A DNA stretch of 64,000 nt from Rhodoplanes sp963840055. Lineage in GTDB: Bacteria > Pseudomonadota > Alphaproteobacteria > Rhizobiales > Xanthobacteraceae. Position 1 is the first letter of the stretch. The number at the start of each line of letters is the position of its first letter. The position numbers and the translations under genes are program-made. Below the pieces are notes generated by a model. The model saw only the letters and a program-made list of their open reading frames with translations. It was not told the DNA's origin and made no database searches. The DNA lies in assembly GCA_963840055.1 (NCBI GenBank), contig CAWIXM010000054.1, forward strand, positions 60,124-124,123, read 5' to 3'. Of the stretch, positions 33,106 to 42,146 are shown piece by piece.

Positions 33106-33870
33106 GTGTCAGCGCGTATCCAAGCAATCTACCGCTACCCGGTGAAGGGGTTGTCGCCGCAGGCGCTGGCGCGCATTCGGCTCGCCGCCGGCGAGACGTT
33201 GCCCTGCGATCGGCTCTACGCGATTGAAAACGGACCCTCAGGCTTCGATCCGGTTCAGCCAGCCTACTTCCCCAAGCAGCGGTTTCTGATGCTGATGAAG
33301 AACGAGCGGCTCGCCGCCCTCGATGCGCGGTTCGACGACGCCTCGCACACGCTCAGCATCGTCGAGAACGGCGAGGAGGTGGCGCGTGGAGACCTGCGCA
33401 CGTCCGAAGGCCGCGTCGCGATTGAGGCCTTCTTCGCCCGCTATTGCGCAAAGGAACTGCGTGGGCCGCCCAAGGTCCTCTATGCCGACGGGTACAGCTT
33501 CTCCGACGTGGCGAAGAAGGTCGTCTCATTCATCAATCTTGCCTCGGTGGCGGCGATCGAGACTGCGGTCGGGGCGCCGGTCGACCCCTTGCGGTTCCGC
33601 GGCAATGTCTACGTGTCCGGCTGGCCCGCTTGGCGGGAATTCGATCTGGTCGGCGAGACGATCGCCATCGGGCCTGCGCGCCTGCGCGTGGTCAAGCGCA
33701 TCGAGCGCTGCGCCGCGACCAATGTCGAGCCCTTCACCGGCATCCGCGATATGAACATCCCGAGGACGCTGATGCAGTGCTTCGACCATGTCGATTGCGG
33801 CGTCTATGCAGAGGTGATCGCGCCGGGCGAAATCGCCGTCGGCGACCCCATTACGACTGGCGGGACATGA
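33106..33870 (+). CDS. MOSC-domain protein
   Basis: A 254-residue protein from GTG 33106, which has GGAGGGG nine bases upstream. The N-terminal beta-barrel part (IQAIYRYPVKGLSPQ) and the MOSC domain (about 120-250) are present, with the conserved cysteine at Cys202 in RIERCAATNVEP. MOSC proteins such as YiiM and mARC reduce N-hydroxylated compounds with a molybdenum cofactor. An in-frame ATG far upstream (32959) gives a non-family N-terminus. The FAD oxidoreductase follows after 24 bp and may be co-transcribed. Confidence 0.87.
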   Translation: MSARIQAIYRYPVKGLSPQALARIRLAAGETLPCDRLYAIENGPSGFDPVQPAYFPKQRFLMLMKNERLAALDARFDDASHTLSIVENGEEVARGDLRTSEGRVAIEAFFARYCAKELRGPPKVLYADGYSFSDVAKKVVSFINLASVAAIETAVGAPVDPLRFRGNVYVSGWPAWREFDLVGETIAIGPARLRVVKRIERCAATNVEPFTGIRDMNIPRTLMQCFDHVDCGVYAEVIAPGEIAVGDPITTGGT

Positions 33871-33894
33871 TACCCGCGCCACGATGAGCAAGCG

Positions 33895-34989
33895 ATGCAA
33901 ATCCTGATCGTCGGCGCCGGCGTCATCGGGCTTGCGGTCGCGCGCGCCGCTGCGCTGCGCGGCCACGATGTCATCGTCGCCGAGAAGGAAGGGCAGATCG
34001 GAACGGGAATCTCGTCGCGCAACAGCGAGGTGATCCACGCCGGCATCTACTATCCGACCGGTTCGCTGCGCGCGCGGCACTGCGTGCGCGGGCGGCGCAT
34101 GCTCTACGACTACTGCGCCTCGCACGGCGTTCCGCATAAGAAGTACGGCAAGCTGATCGTCGCCACCAAGGACGCCGAAATCGCCAAGGTGGAAACGCTG
34201 CTCAAACAGGCGATCGCCAACGGCGTCGAGGGGATGCGCCTCATTGGGGCCGCAGAAGCCAAGGCGATGGAACCGGCGCTCTCTTGTGTCGCCGCCCTGC
34301 ATTCACCCGAGACCGGCATCATCGACAGTCACCGCCTAATGTTGGCGCTGCAGGGCGACATCGAGGATCGCGGCGGCTCGATTGCGTTCTGCACGCCGAT
34401 CGTTGCGGTCGCGCGCTGTGCCGGCGGCTGGGAGGTACGCTATGGCGGGGCTGAACCCGGCACGCTTACGGTCGATGCGGTGGTGAACGCGGCTGGCCTC
34501 GGCGCACAGGCGCTCGCGCGCGCGACCGAACCCTATCCTCCGGTGCGTGTGCCCAAACGAGCGCTCGCCAAGGGCAACTATTTCCAATACGCTGGCCGGC
34601 CGGTCTTCTCCCGGCTCATCTATCCAGCGCCCGTTGAAGGCGGGCTCGGCACCCATGTCACGCTCGACCTCGCGGGGCGCATGCGCTTCGGGCCGGATGT
34701 CGAATGGGTCGAGACCGAGAACTACGACGTCGATCCGCGCCGCGCCGATTCATTCTACGCCAGCATCCGCACCTACTTCCCCGCCTTGCCGGACGGCGCG
34801 CTGATGCCCGATTATTGCGGAATCCGCCCGAAGATCACCGGGCGGGGCGAGCCGCCTGCCGATTTTCTCATCGACGGCCCCGCCGAGCATGGCCTGTCCG
34901 GGCTCGTCCAGTTGTTCGGCATCGAGTCGCCCGGCCTTACTTCGTCGCCGTCAATCGCTGAGGATGTCGTTGAACGGCTGAGGGAGTAG
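33895..34989 (+). CDS. FAD-dependent oxidoreductase (L-2-hydroxyglutarate oxidase-like)
   Basis: A 364-residue DAO-family flavoprotein. The N-terminal dinucleotide-binding motif is VGAGVIGLAVARAAA (6-20), followed by the acidic AEK end of the second strand. SSRNSEVIHAGIYY and the C-terminal DYCGIRPKI plus FGIESPGLTSSPSIAE are typical of L-2-hydroxyglutarate dehydrogenase/oxidase relatives, which convert L-2-hydroxyglutarate to 2-oxoglutarate as metabolite repair. Close relatives act on other 2-hydroxy acids or amino acids, so the substrate is not settled. It sits 24 bp after the MOSC gene. Confidence 0.85.
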   Translation: MQILIVGAGVIGLAVARAAALRGHDVIVAEKEGQIGTGISSRNSEVIHAGIYYPTGSLRARHCVRGRRMLYDYCASHGVPHKKYGKLIVATKDAEIAKVETLLKQAIANGVEGMRLIGAAEAKAMEPALSCVAALHSPETGIIDSHRLMLALQGDIEDRGGSIAFCTPIVAVARCAGGWEVRYGGAEPGTLTVDAVVNAAGLGAQALARATEPYPPVRVPKRALAKGNYFQYAGRPVFSRLIYPAPVEGGLGTHVTLDLAGRMRFGPDVEWVETENYDVDPRRADSFYASIRTYFPALPDGALMPDYCGIRPKITGRGEPPADFLIDGPAEHGLSGLVQLFGIESPGLTSSPSIAEDVVERLRE

Positions 34990-35053
34990 GCGTCCGCGCA
35001 CCCGCCGACTTGTCACCGCCTGACTTGCGGGCAGCTTGTCCTGTTCACACCTC

Positions 35054-35153
35054 GTCATGCTCCGCGAAGGCGGAGCATCCAGTACGGCGGACCATCGGTC
35101 CTTAGATCGCCAACGCCGATGCTTACTGGATCATCCGCTTGCGCGGATGATGA
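35054..35153. repeat. dispersed repeat R6, copy 2
   Basis: It shares TCATGCTCCGCGAAGGCGGA and the ATCCAGTA / TACTGGATCATCCGC arms with the copy at 21866-21946, in the same orientation, but the middle differs. Confidence 0.85.
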
Positions 35154-35181
35154 CTTGAAGGAAGTGCATCCCGGAACGCGA

Positions 35182-36171
35182 TCACAACCCCTCAAACAGC
35201 GCCGTCGAGAGATAGCGTTCGGCGAAGGACGGCAGTATGACCACAATGTTCTTGCCGGCGAATTCCGGGCGTGCGCCGACCTTGAGCGCGGCGGCGACCG
35301 CCGCTCCCGAAGAAATCCCACCGGGGATGCCTTCGTAGCGAGAAAGCGCGCGCGCCGTCTCGAACGCTGTCTGATTGCTCACCGTCACCACCTCGTCGAT
35401 GACTGATTGATCGAGAACGTCGGGAATAAAGCCCGCCCCGATGCCTTGAATCTTGTGCGCTCCCGGCTTGCCGCCGGAAAGCACCGGGCTGTCTTCCGGC
35501 TCGACTGCGATGATGCGCAAAGACGGCTTGCGCGGCTTCAGCACTTGGGCGACGCCGGTGATCGTCCCGCCGGTGCCGATGCCTGAAACGAACGCATCGA
35601 TCGCGCCATGGGTGTCGTTCCAGATTTCCTCGGCCGTGGTGCGACGGTGGATTTCAGGATTGGCTGGGTTCTTGAACTGCTGGGGAATGACCGCGTTGGG
35701 GATTTCGCGCGCGATCTCGTCGGCCTTGGCGACGGCGCCGCTCATTCCTTGCGCCGCTGGCGTCAGCACCAGCTCGGCGCCGAGGAGGGCGAGCATTTTT
35801 CGCCGCTCGATCGACATCGAATCCGGCATGACCAGAATCAGTCGATAGCCGCGGGCGGCGGCGACGAAGGCGAGCGCGATGCCGGTATTGCCCGATGTCG
35901 GCTCGATCAACACCGTTTCCGGGCCGACCTTGCCCTCCGCCTCCAGGGCCTCGATCATCGAAACGCCGATGCGGTCCTTCACGCTCCCGATCGGATTGAA
36001 GAATTCGAGCTTGGCGAGGATATTGGCCTTGACCCCCTGCAACTGCGGCAGACGGTTGAGCCGGACGATGGGGGTGTCGCCGATCGTGTCGGTGATGGAA
36101 TCGTAGACGCGTCCACGGCCCACCGTCTGAGCCGGCGAAGGCGCGGCGGACCTTAGTGCGGCTTCCGACAT
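35182..36171 (-). CDS. cysK: cysteine synthase A
   Basis: A 329-residue PLP enzyme of the fold-type II family. It joins O-acetylserine and sulfide to give cysteine. Lys65 in NPIGSVKDRIG forms the PLP Schiff base, the substrate loop is PTSGNTGIAL and the phosphate loop GTGGTITG. The start at ATG 36171 leaves a slightly long N-terminus (about 20 residues before YDSITDTIGDTP), which may be partly non-conserved. It stands alone, separated from dcd by 312 bp. Confidence 0.94.
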   Translation of the reverse strand: MSEAALRSAAPSPAQTVGRGRVYDSITDTIGDTPIVRLNRLPQLQGVKANILAKLEFFNPIGSVKDRIGVSMIEALEAEGKVGPETVLIEPTSGNTGIALAFVAAARGYRLILVMPDSMSIERRKMLALLGAELVLTPAAQGMSGAVAKADEIAREIPNAVIPQQFKNPANPEIHRRTTAEEIWNDTHGAIDAFVSGIGTGGTITGVAQVLKPRKPSLRIIAVEPEDSPVLSGGKPGAHKIQGIGAGFIPDVLDQSVIDEVVTVSNQTAFETARALSRYEGIPGGISSGAAVAAALKVGARPEFAGKNIVVILPSFAERYLSTALFEGL

Positions 36172-36483
36172 GATTGATCCTCCGGAGTTAGCAGTGTTTC
36201 GTTAGATAGGGAGACGGAAAGCGGTTTTCCTAGTAATCCGCTCCAGGCGGCGGGCCGACGACATTGCGAGGTTCCAGGGAGCAAGAACCCTTCCTCCCGA
36301 ACGAGCGATCACAAAAAAGAAGAACTGCCTCATCCATAACTAAAGCAATTTATTTCTCCGTGGCGCCCGAGCGTGGCTAAGAAATAAAATAATATTCTGA
36401 ACTGCGCAACCCCGTTGCGATAGAAACGTGCCGAGCGTTGCGGTCACATTACGTCGGCCGCGCCCACCTGTCGCGGCGAAATG
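36172..36483. other. intergenic region upstream of cysK
   Basis: It is more AT-rich from about 36310 to 36410 than the neighbouring genes and probably carries the cysK promoter. No gene or clear repeat is seen. Confidence 0.4.
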
Positions 36484-37590
36484 CTATCCGCGGAAATGCT
36501 TGGAGAGCTTGAGGCTCTGCGCCTGGTAGTTGGAGCCGATGCCTTGCCCATAGAGCTGGTCGGGCCGCGCCAGCATGCGTTCGAAGACGAGGCGGCCGAC
36601 CGTCTGGCCGTGCTCCAGAATGAACGGCACTTCGCGCGAGCGCACTTCCAGCACGGCGCGCGCGCCGCGCCCGCCCGCGCCGCCATAGCCGAAACCGGGA
36701 TCGAAGAAGCCGGCGTAATGAACGCGGAACTCGCCGACCAGCGGATCGAACGGCGCCATTTCGGCGGCATAGTCGGGCGGCACCTGCACCGCCTGTTTGG
36801 AGGCGAGAATGTAGAATTCGTTGGGGTCGAGAATAAGCGTGCGCCGCTCATTCGCGCGGATCGGCTCCCAGAAGTCCGCGACCTCGTAAGCGCCGCGCCG
36901 GTCCACATCGATCAGGCCGGTGTGGCGTTTCGCGCGGTATCCGATCAATCCCTCGGGTCCAAGCCCGGACAGGTCGACGCCGACCGCAACGCCCTGATCG
37001 AGATCGGCGCCCTCCTCATCGACCAGGCGTTCGCGCGCATGCAGAGCGGCGAACGCATCGCCAAGAACAACGGCGCGGCCGCGGTGGAACCGCATCTGCG
37101 ACAGCCGCGACCCTTCGCGCACGAGCACCGGGAAGGTGCGCGGGCTGATCTCGACATAGAGCGGGCCCTGATAGCCGGCCTCGACATGATCGAAGGCGCG
37201 GGCTTGGTCAGCGATGACCCGGGTGAACACGTCGAGGCGGCCGGTCGAGCTTTTCGGGTTGGCGGCCCCGGCGATGTCGGGCGGGAGCGCGAGGCTTTCC
37301 ATCAGCGGCACGATGTAGACGCAGCCGGTCTCAAGGACCGCTCCGCTGCCGAGCACAATTACGTGCAGCGTGAGATTGTCGATGCGGTCTTTCACGGTCG
37401 CCTTCGGTCCAGGGAGAAAGCTTGCCCGCACGCGATAGGCGACGTTGCCGAGCCTGAGGTCGAGGCTCGCTGGCTGAGTTTGCTCCGGCGTGATCGGCGC
37501 AGCTGGGACGATTCCGCCCGATCCAACGAGCGCGTGGATCAGTCGGTCGGGCAGAATGCCCTGATCTGCGGCGGCAAACGCGAGCGGCAC
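36484..37590 (-). CDS. dcd: 2'-deoxycytidine 5'-triphosphate deaminase, double-length form
   Basis: A 368-residue protein with two dCTP-deaminase/dUTPase-fold halves (about 1-180 and 190-368), the long form found in alphaproteobacteria. The first half has QPASLDLRLG and PKSSTGRLDVFTRV, the second half has ILDPNEFYILASKQAVQVP and AGFFDPGFGYG. It turns dCTP into dUTP for thymidylate synthesis. The start is GTG 37590 with GGAG eight bases upstream. The gene is divergent from metZ, so their promoters share the space that holds the SAM-II leader. Confidence 0.9.
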   Translation of the reverse strand: MPLAFAAADQGILPDRLIHALVGSGGIVPAAPITPEQTQPASLDLRLGNVAYRVRASFLPGPKATVKDRIDNLTLHVIVLGSGAVLETGCVYIVPLMESLALPPDIAGAANPKSSTGRLDVFTRVIADQARAFDHVEAGYQGPLYVEISPRTFPVLVREGSRLSQMRFHRGRAVVLGDAFAALHARERLVDEEGADLDQGVAVGVDLSGLGPEGLIGYRAKRHTGLIDVDRRGAYEVADFWEPIRANERRTLILDPNEFYILASKQAVQVPPDYAAEMAPFDPLVGEFRVHYAGFFDPGFGYGGAGGRGARAVLEVRSREVPFILEHGQTVGRLVFERMLARPDQLYGQGIGSNYQAQSLKLSKHFRG

Positions 37591-37687
37591 GGTCGGCTCC
37601 AGGGGTTGGCCGCGATATACGCGTAGTCTGCCGTCTAATCGACCTTCGCCTTGACGGAAAGGCTCAGCCCGGTTAAGAGCCGCGTTA

Positions 37688-37753
37688 TCCCGTGGTCATT
37701 TGAGCCGGCCGGCTTGCCGCCACGTAAAACAAAGGTGCTAAAAGGCCGGGGAT
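37688..37753 (+). promoter_or_regulatory. SAM-II (SAM-alpha) riboswitch aptamer
   Basis: The segment carries the SAM-II conserved pieces in order: CCGTGGTCATTTGAGCC, CCGGC, TTGCCGCCACGTAAAACAAA and GTGCTAAAAGGCCGG. CGTGG pairs with CCACG (P1), and CCGGCC (37706-37711) can pair with GGCCGG at 37744-37749 to form the pseudoknot P2. SAM-II riboswitches repress methionine genes in alphaproteobacteria when S-adenosylmethionine is plentiful, which suits metZ downstream. Confidence 0.9.
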
Positions 37754-37760
37754 GCGCGCG

Positions 37761-37794
37761 CCCGGCCGTGGACATTGTCCAGCCGGGTTTTTTT
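37761..37794 (+). terminator. intrinsic terminator in the metZ leader
   Basis: CCCGGC (37761-37766) pairs with GCCGGG (37782-37787) and the inner TGGAC with GTCCA, giving an 11-bp stem with a two-base bulge, followed by seven T. Its 5' arm can instead pair with GGCCGGG at 37744-37750 of the aptamer, so the two states exclude each other. Confidence 0.85.
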
Positions 37795-37871
37795 ATTGGC
37801 GCGCGCGTTCAGCCTGAGTGGCGTCGGGCAAGCCGCCCGGACGAACCGCCGCTCCGCTTCAGGAGGCCGTG

Positions 37872-39059
37872 ATGCCCGTGTCCGATCAACGCTATCACCC
37901 CGAAACGCGCCTCGTGCACGCGGGCACGCTGCGCTCGCAATTCGGCGAAACCTCGGAATCGCTCTTTCTCACCCAGGGCTTCCTTTATGGCAGCGCGGAG
38001 GAATGCGAGGAGCGGTTCGCGAGCGCGACCCCCGGCTTTCTCTATTCGCGTTTTTCCAATCCGACCGTCGCCATGTTCGAGGGCCGCATGGCCGCGTTTG
38101 AAGGCGCGGAGGCTGCGCGCGCAACCGCAACCGGCATGGCCGCGGTCACCGCGGCGCTGGTGGGGCAAGTGCGGGCGGGCGATCATGTCATCGCCGCCAA
38201 GGCCTTGTTCGGTGGCTGCCGGTGGGTGGTGGAGGACTTCCTTCCCCGGTTCGGGGTTGAATCCACGTTGGTAAACGGGCTCGACCTCGACGCCTGGCGG
38301 CGCGCCGTGCGCCCGAATACCAAGGTTTTGTTCCTCGAAAGTCCGACCAATCCGACCCTTGAGGTGATCGACATCGCGGCGGTGGCGAAGATTGCGCGCG
38401 CAGCGGGCGCACGGCTCGTCGTCGACAACGTGTTCGCGACGCCCCTGTGGCAGAGTCCGCTCGCACTCGGCGCCGATTGCGTCGTCTATTCGGCGACCAA
38501 GCATGTCGACGGGCAGGGGCGTTGCTTGGGCGGGATCATCCTCGGCTCGGAGCAATTCATCCAAGAGCATGTCCACATGTTGCTGCGGCAGACCGGCCCG
38601 TCGATGTCGCCGTTCAATGCCTGGGTGCTGTTGAAGGGGCTGGAAACCTTGCATCTGCGCGTGCGCCGGCAGACCGAAGCGGCGGCTGCGGTAGCGGACG
38701 CGCTCGCCGGGCATCCGAAGCTTGCACGTCTCGTCTATCCCGGCCGTCCCGATCATCCGCAGGCCGCGACCGTGCAGCGGCAGATGCGCGGCGGCTCGAC
38801 GCTGGTGGCCTTGGACGTCGCCGGGGGCAAGCGCGGCGCGTTCCGGTTCCTGAACGCGCTCAAACTCGTGCGCATCACCAACAATCTCGGTGACGCCAAG
38901 AGCCTCGTTACTCATCCGGCGACGACGACGCACCAGCGGCTGACCCCCGAGCAGCGCGCCGAACTCGGCATTGGCGACGGGCTTGTACGTTTTTCGGCCG
39001 GCCTCGAACATCCGGACGATATTGTGGGCGATCTGCTCGACGCGTTGGAGGCCGTTTAG
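37872..39059 (+). CDS. metZ: O-succinylhomoserine sulfhydrylase
   Basis: A 395-residue Cys/Met-metabolism PLP enzyme (fold type I), start ATG 37872 with GGAGG. Lys210 in YSATKHVDGQGR binds PLP, with the upstream VVDNVFATP strand giving the PLP-ring Asp. It converts O-succinylhomoserine and sulfide to homocysteine, the direct sulfhydrylation route to methionine. The SAM-II leader supports the methionine assignment. Distinction from O-acetylhomoserine enzymes rests on overall resemblance only. A longer in-frame start at 37818 would include leader sequence and is rejected. Confidence 0.92.
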   Translation: MPVSDQRYHPETRLVHAGTLRSQFGETSESLFLTQGFLYGSAEECEERFASATPGFLYSRFSNPTVAMFEGRMAAFEGAEAARATATGMAAVTAALVGQVRAGDHVIAAKALFGGCRWVVEDFLPRFGVESTLVNGLDLDAWRRAVRPNTKVLFLESPTNPTLEVIDIAAVAKIARAAGARLVVDNVFATPLWQSPLALGADCVVYSATKHVDGQGRCLGGIILGSEQFIQEHVHMLLRQTGPSMSPFNAWVLLKGLETLHLRVRRQTEAAAAVADALAGHPKLARLVYPGRPDHPQAATVQRQMRGGSTLVALDVAGGKRGAFRFLNALKLVRITNNLGDAKSLVTHPATTTHQRLTPEQRAELGIGDGLVRFSAGLEHPDDIVGDLLDALEAV

Positions 39060-39084
39060 AGCAGGATGAATTCAAACGGAATTT

Positions 39085-39177
39085 CCCACCGTCATCGCCC
39101 GCGGAAGCGGCGATCCTGTAAACGCGCGTCGTAATTATTGGGTGCCCGCTTCCGCGACGCTTCCGCGGGGATGACCA
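39085..39177. repeat. dispersed palindromic repeat R7-like
   Basis: The space after metZ contains ATCGCCCGCGGAAGCGGCGATC and CGCTTCCGCGGGGATGAC, two hairpins of the same kind as at 59219-59285. Confidence 0.55.
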
Positions 39178-39197
39178 CTGAGAATGAGGAAGGCCGG

Positions 39198-39995
39198 TTA
39201 CGGCCGCGGCAACAACGCGTGCAGTGTAGCGGTGGCCGCCGGTTGCGATCGGGTCGCGGCCGCCACGATCACATCGCTGAGCAGCCTGGCAATGCAGGAA
39301 TAACTCCAGTCGTTCATGTGAAGGCTATCCGGCGAGAGAAACGCTTCAAACGGGATGTGCTGTATTTCACGCCAACGCCGCATCACGGCAAAACGCGGGA
39401 ACAGGCCGACGCTCGTTTCTTTCGCGGTGTCGGCGAGCAGGCTCAGCATCTGTTCGTTTTCGGGTTTTGCGAGCACGCGCGGCGCAAACTGGGCGTCGAT
39501 AAGGATCACGTCGGCGCCGAGCGCCTTTATTCGCGTGACCCCTTCGCGAATCAACGCAGCGACCTGGCTGACCGACTTGTCGCGCAACACGGAGTTGGTG
39601 CCGACTTGCCAAAGCACGAGAGCGGGTTTTTCGCCGGCCACGCTCGCATCGAAGCGATTAAGCATATCGCGGGCGTCTTCGCCGTTGACCCCGCGATTGA
39701 GAACGGTGATCGTATTGGAAGGAAAGTGCTCTTTCAGCGCCGCGGCGAGACGGTTTGGATAGGTGGCATCGGACGAGCTCGCGCCGGCGCCCGCCGTCGA
39801 CGAGGATCCGAGCGCGACGATGGTCAACGGCTCGCAATTCATCAATCGCTGGGCGGTGTGCCGGAGCTGAAAAGCGGGCCGCGTGAGATCGTTCTGCGCC
39901 CGACATGGGGGTGGAGCGCCGCCGGCGGAGGCAGCCGAGGCAAAGACGCAACAAAGCGCAGCCGCGAACGCGGAACGACTAATCATAAGCATCAT
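39198..39995 (-). CDS. secreted SGNH/GDSL hydrolase
   Basis: A 265-residue protein with a signal peptide (about 1-24) and the SGNH blocks: GSSSTAGAG (nucleophile Ser in block I), the Gly/Asn in NRGVNGEDA (block II and III region), QVGTNSVL, and DSLHMND with the catalytic Asp and His (block V). Such enzymes remove or transfer acyl groups on glycans or lipids. The start ATG 39995 overlaps the stop of the neighbouring SGNH gene as ATGA, so it is the last gene of the OpgC operon and is probably translated with it. The acyl substrate is unknown; periplasmic glucans are the obvious guess. Confidence 0.85.
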   Translation of the reverse strand: MMLMISRSAFAAALCCVFASAASAGGAPPPCRAQNDLTRPAFQLRHTAQRLMNCEPLTIVALGSSSTAGAGASSSDATYPNRLAAALKEHFPSNTITVLNRGVNGEDARDMLNRFDASVAGEKPALVLWQVGTNSVLRDKSVSQVAALIREGVTRIKALGADVILIDAQFAPRVLAKPENEQMLSLLADTAKETSVGLFPRFAVMRRWREIQHIPFEAFLSPDSLHMNDWSYSCIARLLSDVIVAAATRSQPAATATLHALLPRP

Positions 39996-40741
39996 TGTTG
40001 AGTGGCTTCATCGTCTGGGGCTGTCAACTTGGTCGCTTCCAATACGAACTCTGCCAGTAAACGCCCGATGCAGTAATGAACGCGCTCCGCAAGATCGGTC
40101 CTTTTCGTTGCGACGGAAAGATCGAAGGTCCCAATCTCGTTCCAGTAATTCATGATTGCAAAACGATCGAAAAGGTTAATTTCGTATTGCAGCGCCACAA
40201 ATCGCATGACGTCAAGATAAGGCGTCAGCGTGATCATCGTTTCGGTGCGTGGACTGTACTGCATGTTCATCAAAATAATATCGGAGCCGGCCGTCTGCGC
40301 GGCTGACACCCCCTCATCAAGAGCGGCGCTGAAAGCATCCGGGTCGATCCCACGGATCGCGTCGCCGGTGCCGGTCTGCCAGATGATCAGCGCCGGCCTG
40401 TCGCGCGACAGGATCGGAGCAATCTCCTTTTGCATGTCCTGCGCGGTCTGCCGCGGCTTGGCATAGGTGATGACGCGAATCGCGACGTCTGGGAGCTTCT
40501 CCTTCAACGCGGCTTCGAAGCGCGCAGGGTAGGCCCTGCCCGCTCCGCCCGCACCGGAGAGCGCGGAGGACCTGGTGCCAAGCACGACGATATCGAGTTG
40601 CTTGTTTTCGATCGCGGCAGCCACGTGAGGAAGGGGAAAGCCTACCTGCAGCACGCCATCGGCGATTTGGCAGGGATTGTCCGTTTGCGCGAACGCGGCG
40701 CCCGCGAATAACAGGCCGATCAGGGCGAGAACGATGCGCAT
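39992..40741 (-). CDS. secreted SGNH-like protein with altered catalytic block
   Basis: A 249-residue protein with a signal peptide (MRIVLALIGLLFAGAAFA). It aligns by eye with the following SGNH hydrolase: VVLGTRSSALSGAG at block I, IIWQTGTGDAI at the GTN block, and ILMNMQYSPR, but the block V DxxH is less clear (RVHYCIGRL near the C-terminus). The nucleophile could be one of two serines in GTRSSALS. The start overlaps the opgC-like stop as TGATG. It may be a second esterase or a binding subunit of the module. Confidence 0.75.
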   Translation of the reverse strand: MRIVLALIGLLFAGAAFAQTDNPCQIADGVLQVGFPLPHVAAAIENKQLDIVVLGTRSSALSGAGGAGRAYPARFEAALKEKLPDVAIRVITYAKPRQTAQDMQKEIAPILSRDRPALIIWQTGTGDAIRGIDPDAFSAALDEGVSAAQTAGSDIILMNMQYSPRTETMITLTPYLDVMRFVALQYEINLFDRFAIMNYWNEIGTFDLSVATKRTDLAERVHYCIGRLLAEFVLEATKLTAPDDEATQQ

Positions 40742-41901
40742 CACGGTGGGCTTCCAGCCGGGCTCGCGCTCGGCGGCTTCGAACGCGACCCGGAGCTGCG
40801 GTCCTCGATGCGCCGATACCAGGACATTAACGCTGCGGCGGCGACCATGATTACAACGCCCAGAATGCTGACAAGTACCTGCATCGCAATGCTGCCGGAG
40901 AACTCGATCATCGCAAAATGCGCGGCGAAGGCAAGGAATACTCCGATGCAGAAGATTTCGAGCGAATGCTGGCCGCACAGGACCGCCGGCCGTAGCCACC
41001 GCGAGTGCAATCCCGGCCAGTCCCGCGGCACGAAGCGGACGGTGATAATCGCCAGCGCAAAGAAATGGGCGAGCCGGAGAACGTCCAAATTCGTCTTGTC
41101 GATCGGGTACATCCAGTCGGTGAGCCATTTCGGCACGAAATGGGCGTAGGCTGGGAAATACCACGTCATAACCACCGCAAACGAAAGCAGGAGATAGGTC
41201 GCGGCGAGCGCGACCGCATAGGGCGAGCGGATGAAGCGTCCGATCCGCTTTATGCCGCCAAGCGCGCACCAGGCGCCGAACGCGAACAGCAACTGCCAGG
41301 CAAACGGGTTGAAAACCCAGTGGCCGCTTGGATAGGCGGGAAGATTGATGCTGAATTTCCGGGCGATCAGATAAATGGCGACCGATACCGAGAGCGCGAG
41401 CGTCGGCGCGCGAAATAGCAGCCAGACATAAAAAGGAAAGCCTGCGAGCAGGGCGACATAGAGCGGCAAGATGTCCATATTGGCGGGCTTGAATTTGAGG
41501 AGGAGCGCCTGGACCAGGGCGGTGTCCGGCTGCCGCAGGAAATCGAATATGCCCATTTCCTCTGCGTAAAGCGGATTTTCGAAATGCGCTACGACGTAGG
41601 CGATCTCGGCCATGTAGATCGCGAACAGGAAGATATGGGCGACGTAGACCTGCCAAGCCCGTTTGAAGATGCGGGCGCCCGCAACCACGAAGCCGCGCCG
41701 CTGCATGGTCGCGCCATAGACGAAGGCGGCGGTATAGCCGGAGATGAAAACGAAGATTTCGGTTGCGTCGCTGAACCCATAGTTGCGGATGGTGATCCAG
41801 CTCACGATGTTCGATGGAATGTGGTCAAGGAAGATGAGCCACAGCGCCAGCCCGCGGAATAGGTCGAGGCGCAGGTCGCGTTCGCTCTCGGGGAGATGCA
41901 T
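40741..41901 (-). CDS. OpgC-type membrane acyltransferase
   Basis: A 386-residue protein with about ten membrane segments. The N-terminus RDLRLDLFRGLALWLIFLDH has the R-D-x-F-R-G and H motif of the OpgC/acyltransferase-3 group, and SDATEIFVFISGYTAAF follows. OpgC transfers succinyl groups to osmoregulated periplasmic glucans. The gene leads an operon with two SGNH proteins through TGATG and ATGA junctions, which suggests that acylation and deacylation act on the same glycan. No opgG/H is seen in the window. Confidence 0.85.
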   Translation of the reverse strand: MHLPESERDLRLDLFRGLALWLIFLDHIPSNIVSWITIRNYGFSDATEIFVFISGYTAAFVYGATMQRRGFVVAGARIFKRAWQVYVAHIFLFAIYMAEIAYVVAHFENPLYAEEMGIFDFLRQPDTALVQALLLKFKPANMDILPLYVALLAGFPFYVWLLFRAPTLALSVSVAIYLIARKFSINLPAYPSGHWVFNPFAWQLLFAFGAWCALGGIKRIGRFIRSPYAVALAATYLLLSFAVVMTWYFPAYAHFVPKWLTDWMYPIDKTNLDVLRLAHFFALAIITVRFVPRDWPGLHSRWLRPAVLCGQHSLEIFCIGVFLAFAAHFAMIEFSGSIAMQVLVSILGVVIMVAAAALMSWYRRIEDRSSGSRSKPPSASPAGSPP

Positions 41902-42146
41902 CGCGGTTGCGTCCCTTCGTCTCCTCTAAGCCGGCGCGGGCGCCGCGCGGCGCATCCTTATCATGGTCATGCTATCGCCGCGTTGCATTCAACGCCGAGG
42001 TGGCGGATATGAGGCTAAAACGAGGTCCGGATTTCAGGATACCAGCGCGCGGGCTAGTATCGAGCGAACGCGCATTGTTTTGGTGATTGGTTCTCATTCG
42101 CCAGGGTGATTTTCGGCAAAACGCGGCGGAACAAGGAAGGACGACG
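41902..42146. other. intergenic region between the opgC-like gene and apaG
   Basis: Divergent promoter space for the opgC operon (minus) and apaG (plus). No clear motif is seen. Confidence 0.4.
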
